Positions 59,290 to 64,000 of a stretch of DNA of 64,000 nt are shown in pieces. The notes below the pieces were generated by a model. That model made no database searches, was not told the DNA's origin, and worked only from the letters and a program-made list of their open reading frames with translations. The stretch covers positions 992,001-1,056,000 of the forward strand of contig JANFOG010000001.1 in assembly GCA_024336345.1 (NCBI GenBank), written 5' to 3'. Source of the DNA: Mariannaea sp. PMI_226. Taxonomy: Eukaryota > Ascomycota > Sordariomycetes > Hypocreales > Nectriaceae. The stretch's first letter is position 1, and the number at the start of each line of letters is the position of its first letter. The translations under genes and the position numbers were made by a program.

Positions 59290-60518
59290 AGGGATATAGT
59301 CAACAGAAGCTACCTGTTTTGACTACAACCGTTAGAATTCAACCATGACGCCTGGTTTTGCACATCTATGAATTGTTCATTTCGCAGTTATTGCAGAGCC
59401 CTTCATTTCCCAGCATTGAGTTTCTGAGCAATGAGACTGAATACAGCCACAGATCCCATAAAGAGTATTGCATTGTAAAACTAAAAAAAAAAGGTTAGAG
59501 GCGTTTCATCCCTATAGCAGAAAGTTGAGAGAATAAGAGGGAGTAGGAAGAGGAATGTGGATAAGAAGAGGAAGAATAAATGCACAACGGTATACTTACT
59601 GCTCGGCGGGATACTTCTCGCTCCTCGTCATCCGTCCGCGCCTCAATGAAGAGACGGCGGAGATTTGGCAAGCTTGCCTGGGGTGGCCATGTTAAAGGTC
59701 TGGGCTTGAATGGGAGCTGTTCATCGGGGACAGCCTTGTACCTACCATTTTCGAAAATTTTAATCCTTGGCCAAATCAGGACTGGCTGGTTGATTGTTGA
59801 AAGGGCGATGAGCCCTGAGACTCAATTGATGCCTGTCTCCAGGTGTATAGGTAATAGTGATGTGATGACAGAACTGGTGGGCTGGGCTGGGCTGGAACGG
59901 GCCAAAAGAGCGGTGACTAAGCCTGGCAAGCGATAAAGTAAGGTGCCTAGACCTTGGCACCTATGAACTGCCCCGTAGATCAAGGCCCAGCCCCGCTCAA
60001 GTGTACCTGTATCTTGTACTCTCCAGTGCACAGTTTAGCACATGGGAGCCTAGACAAGTGCTGGAGCAATCCGGTAAGCTTAGGTACTGTAGGGCAGGCA
60101 GCCAATTGTTGAAAAGACGCCTAAAAGGCACAGGGTACTAGACTAGAGGTAACCTACCTTATACGTGGATAGGTTGATATCGTCGTGGCCTTGGCATCCA
60201 CATGCGAGGTGCAGATTATAGTGACGCCGCATCTATCTCCTTTCCACCTCCCACCATCACGTCCTGCCACGACGACCACTCGTCAACCACCGCCGCTCCC
60301 AATCTCGCAGCTCCGTCAGTGGATGCGGGCTCTGGCACTCGGCTGTCGCATTGTGTGCAATACTTAGCGATTCGATTCCGCCCCGAGTCTGTCGCTCGTC
60401 ACCGCTTACCTCTCACCTCCCCTCCTTCAGCTCCCCCCTCCAGCTCGCCGTCTCTCCGCCTCGTCTTCGACACCCTGTCAGCGTTCACGCCGTCCGTCCG
60501 TCTCAGCAGTTTTCAACC
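59290..60518. other. Intergenic: ligase 3' flank and AP-1 beta promoter
   Basis: No gene is supported. A GGGCTGGGCT-type short repeat lies near 59880, and TACCTA/AGGTGCC-like motifs occur at 59939-60170. Positions about 60220-60518 are a C-rich, pyrimidine-rich leader leading into the AP-1 beta ATG. Confidence 0.6.
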
Positions 60519-63038
60519 ATGGCTGTGAGCCGTATCCGAGGCGCCTTCGCCGCGCCTCGTAAGGGAGAGACATTTGAGCTGCGCGCTGGCCTCGTCTCGC
60601 AATATGCCTACGAGCGCAAGGAGTCCATTCAAAAGACCATCATGGCAATGACGTTGGGCAAAGATGTGTCGGCTCTGTTTCCCGACGTCCTCAAGAATAT
60701 CGCTACGGGCGATCTCGATCAGAAGAAGCTTGTTTATCTCTACCTGATGTATGTCAGCTTCCAGCATGGCTACTTTTTGGCCTTCTGCCAAATTGACTCC
60801 TAGTCCTCGTTACAGATGGTAAAGAGGACACGGTAACTAACATAAGCCCTTTCAGGAACTACGCCAAATCGCATCCTGACCTTTGTATTCTCGCCGTCAA
60901 TACATTTGTCCAAGACTCGGAAGATCCGAACCCCCTGATAAGAGCATTGGCGATCCGAACCATGGGCTGTATCCGGGTAGACAAGATGGTCGACTACATG
61001 GAAGAGCCGTTAAGAAAAACGTTACGAGACGAGTCACCATACGTGCGAAAGACCGCTGCCATTTGCGTTGCCAAGCTATTCGATCTCAACCCTCAGATGT
61101 GCATAGAAAATGGCTTCCTCGAAACTCTCCAGGAAATGATTGGCGATCCTAATCCCATGGTTGTCGCAAACTCAGTCCAGGCCCTTTCAGAGATCACCGA
61201 GACGGCTCCTGAGACAAGAGCACTGGTGATCACCTCTGCGACGCTGAAGAAGCTTCTCATGGCCCTCAACGAGTGCACGGAATGGGGCAGAGTTACTATA
61301 TTGACCACCTTGGCCAACTATTCAACCACAGACCTGAAGGAATCCGAACACATTTGCGAGCGGGTGGTTCCCCAATTCCAGCACGTCAACCCCAGTGTCG
61401 TTTTGGCTGCTGTCAAGGTTGTCTTCATCCACATGAAGACCATCAACCCCGAGCTTGTGAGGTCATATCTTAAGAAAATGGCGCCTCCCTTAGGTATGTT
61501 TGCTCATAATGCGGGTGCCTCTTTACTCAATGACTAACTTGTTTTAGTAACTCTGGTTGCGTCAGCCCCCGAGGTTCAATATGTCGCCCTACGAAACATC
61601 GATCTTCTTTTGCAGGCCAAGCCTGACATTCTTAGCAAAGAGATGCGAGTCTTTTTCTGCAAATATACTGACCCCCCGTATGTGAAGCTCCAAAAGCTCG
61701 AGATCATGGTCAGGATAGCAAACGAGAACAACTTTGAGCAACTTCTTGCCGAACTAAAGGAGTACGCACTAGAGGTGGACATGGACTTTGTCCGGAGAGC
61801 CGTCAAGGCCATCGGCCAAGTGGCTATCAAGATTGAGAGTGCTAGTGAGAGATGCGTCCGAGCCCTTGAAGACCTGATTGCAACCAAGGTCAACTACGTT
61901 GTCCAGGAGGTTATTGTCGTTATCAAGGACATTCTAAGGAAGTACCCTGGCTACGAGGGTGTTATTCCCACTCTCTGCAAACACATCGACGAGCTCGACG
62001 AGGCCAACGCACGTGGATCCCTCATCTGGATAGTAGGAGAATACGCTGAGAAGATCAACAACGCGGATGAGATCTTGGAGGGTTTCGTGGAAGGGTTCAT
62101 GGAGGAGTTCACTCAGGTTTGTCCATCCCTTGCAAACAGATATGCTTTTGTTTTCCACTTCGCGTGAAGATACTAACTTCAATATCAGACTCAATTGCAA
62201 ATATTGACGGCTGTGGTCAAGCTATTCTTGAAGAAGCCAGGAAGTGGTCAGGCCCTTGTACAAAAGGTGCTTCAGCAGGCGACTGCAGAGAACGATAACC
62301 CGGATATTCGTGACAGAGCATATGTCTACTGGCGTCTGCTCTCGACAGACCCCGAAGTAGCAAAGGTATGTATATATTTGATCATGATTACAACTTGAAC
62401 GGTTAGCTAACAACGTACAGAGCATTGTCTTATCACAGAAGCCAACCATCTCAACTACCATGACGAGCTTGCCACCCGCCTTACTTGAGCAGCTTCTCAC
62501 CGAGCTTTCGACTCTTGCTTCGGTCTATCACAAGCCTCCGGAGTCGTTCGTCGGCAAGGGCCGTTTTGGAGCCGACGAGATCCAGCGTGCTGCTATCCAA
62601 GAACAGCGGCAAAATGCCGCCGAGAACCCCATTGCTGCGTCCGTGGCTGCTGCCGCCAATGGATCCAGCAATGTCTCCCAGAACAACATCGAGAACCTAC
62701 TTGATATCGACTTCGATGGTGCCGCGCCTGCTTCCCAGGAGCAGAACAGTGCTGGCGCGACCCCTGATCGTGTAGCCAGCCCCGCAGCTGGTGCACCGTC
62801 GGGTGGCATGGCTGATATGATGAGTATGTTTGACGCGCCGATCACGCCTAGCGGTGCAGCTCCCGCCACATCCGCTCCTTCAGGCGGTATGAACGATTTG
62901 ATGAATGGATTTGAGGTGATGAACTTTGGCACTTCCAGTCAGCCTCTACCAGCTGCGATGCAGCTCCAGCAAGCTCATGATAACGCCGCTCCACAGCAGT
63001 CGGAAAAGGATAGTGACGACTTGCTAGGCTTATTCTAG
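60519..63038 (+). CDS. APL2: AP-1 clathrin adaptor complex, beta subunit
   Basis: The large beta chain of AP-1, which links clathrin to cargo at the trans-Golgi and endosomes. Exons 60519-60748, 60856-61493, 61548-62116, 62189-62365 and 62421-63038 join to 743 residues. The adaptin N-terminal solenoid fills about residues 1-560 ([25 protein letters not shown] start, [34 protein letters not shown]). The hinge has a clathrin box, LLDID, near residue 630, and two similar Ala/Pro/Gly/Met segments ([10 protein letters not shown] and [10 protein letters not shown]). There is no beta appendage (ear); the protein ends LLGLF. A short, ear-less form is known for yeast Apl2. AP-1 rather than AP-2 is assigned by overall resemblance and is less certain than the family. 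Confidence 0.92.
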
Positions 63039-63474
63039 AAAATCTGAGTCCAATGCAGATTGAAAGTCCCATGGGGAAATTGGGATTTGGCTTATTGGAG
63101 TAAGGGTATTGCACTGTAAAAAGCGTGGCTATCACTGACACACTGGCGGGGCTACACGATTTGAGGCGCATGAGGAAGAAAGAGTTGATGACCACCCAAA
63201 AACCATCATATTTATTTATTTATTTGTTTATTTTTGATATCAAGAGTTGAAGGCTTGCCAAAAACAAAACATGTAATTTCCCAAAGCCCCCATATGCCTG
63301 CCTTCATTGAATATGTATGTAAATATGTGTACTACTGCATCTGGCTCTCTATTCGTTGCCGTTTTCTCGTTCCCGTCAGGATATCTTGATTTCGTAACCA
63401 TACTCTCGTTTGCGACCCCTAGTCCAAGTTTTCTCTTTTTTTTTTTTCCCTTTTCCGACAGGGTTCAGCATTGT
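63039..63474. other. Shared 3' flank of convergent genes
   Basis: Spacer between AP-1 beta (+) and BolA2 (-), with repeated TTTAT units at 63210-63235 and a T-run near 63436. No gene is seen. Confidence 0.7.
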
Positions 63475-63899
63475 CTATTGCATGATGATGTCGTCCAATT
63501 TGGCCGATGCAGCTTTGTCACGCTGGTACTCATCGGGGGTCTGGCACTTTGCAGTCCAAGCGTGGATGGCGGCGATTTCCTCCTTGAGAGCACTGTTGAC
63601 GAGACGATGGCGCTTGAGCGAGTTGAGACCTTGAAATTGGGGGGAGACGATGATGGTGTTAAAAGCCTGTCCACAGCCGCCTTTTCGAGAGAGGAGAAAT
63701 GTTGTCAGCTTGTCCGGTTGGTTTGGTGGTGTTTGGAAATCCGAACTCGGAGTCGGAGGGGCAATACTGAGAGGCGCATGGCGGGGTTGGATAAGGCGTG
63801 CGACGACGACTTACCTGACATGTCAGTGACTTCAACGTGGACGGCACCAAGGCGCTCGGTGATGATGTCGCGAAGGATCTGGTCGGTGATTTCCGACAT
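63475..63899 (-). CDS. FRA2: BolA-like protein, BolA2/Fra2 type
   Basis: A 96-residue BolA protein. Exons 63899-63815 and 63680-63475 join to DMSGGCGQAF, a conserved BolA2 block only made by splicing. With monothiol glutaredoxins, BolA2/Fra2 holds a [2Fe-2S] cluster and in fungi signals iron status to transcription factors; the cytosolic location follows from the lack of a targeting sequence. The Cys of GGCGQAF and the conserved His of SLKRHRLVN are the candidate cluster ligands. The C-terminus continues past the usual core by about 20 residues (DEYQRDKAASAKLDD). Only 101 bases of its upstream region are in the window. Confidence 0.94.
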
Positions 63900-64000
63900 G
63901 TTTCTTTTTAATCTTGATCAAAATGTGATCGTGTGCTGTATTGGTGAAGGGGGGGGGAGGAGAGATGGTCTGGTCTGGTCGGGCTGGATTGGTAATCGCT

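Noticed and set aside
3399..63899. A secondary-metabolite or other functional gene cluster
   Set aside because: No polyketide synthase, peptide synthetase, terpene cyclase, P450 or cluster regulator is present; the genes are mostly unrelated housekeeping loci.
1..64000. tRNA, rRNA or CRISPR features
   Set aside because: I looked for T-loop words (GGTTCGA and its complement) and for regularly spaced repeats on both strands and saw no convincing case; a covariance-model search was not possible.

Overview
The window is nuclear DNA of a filamentous ascomycete, most likely a sordariomycete and plausibly Hypocreales. The evidence is short GT-AG introns (about 45-110 nt) with CTAAC/CTGAC-like branch points, compact genes on both strands with pyrimidine-rich leaders, fungal versions of core eukaryotic genes (MSH2, CCT6, CCT7, DNA ligase I, AP-1 beta, eIF3k, TSR4), a Pr1C/Vpr-like secreted subtilase and a fungal phosphoketolase. 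Nothing is bacterial, viral or organellar. Exon joins below were checked for frame by hand; the genus is not identified.

Layout. 3.4-6.5 kb: secreted subtilase (+). 7.1-10.0 kb: MSH2 (+). 10.9-11.6 kb: GNAT acetyltransferase (+). 11.9-14.5 kb: phosphoketolase (-). 14.5-19.5 kb: gene-poor, with one candidate small protein gene. 19.5-20.1 kb: small ankyrin protein (+). 22.5-24.5 kb: CCT7 (+). 24.9-26.7 kb: Spt10-like GNAT plus H2C2 finger (-). 27.8-29.5 kb: mitochondrial uS2m (-). 29.9-32.1 kb: CBS/PB1 membrane-anchored protein (-). 35.0-37.4 kb: Swi5/Ace2-type C2H2 factor (+). 38.5-42.2 kb: large DUF4470 (DNAAF3-N-like)/MYND protein (+). 42.6-44.6 kb: CCT6 (+). 45.4-47.4 kb: amino-acid permease (-). 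47.4-53.6 kb: gene-poor, partly AT-rich, with one unrecognised gene fragment. 53.6-54.9 kb: TSR4 (+). 55.2-56.2 kb: eIF3k (-). 56.6-59.3 kb: DNA ligase I (+). 60.5-63.0 kb: AP-1 beta (+). 63.5-63.9 kb: BolA2/Fra2 (-).

The genes are mostly unrelated housekeeping loci, not one pathway or a secondary-metabolite cluster. Functional echoes exist: two CCT chaperonin subunits lie 18 kb apart; MSH2 and DNA ligase I both have MCB-like (ACGCG) elements upstream; TSR4, eIF3k and uS2m all serve ribosome function.

I found no convincing wholly new system. The points most worth following are the DNAAF3-like domain fused to a MYND finger, a possible 42-nt in-frame intron in the C2H2 factor, the spliced orphan gene fragment at 52.4-52.7 kb, a candidate 41-residue protein at 18.6 kb, the missing PA domain in the subtilase and an internal duplication in the tail of uS2m.
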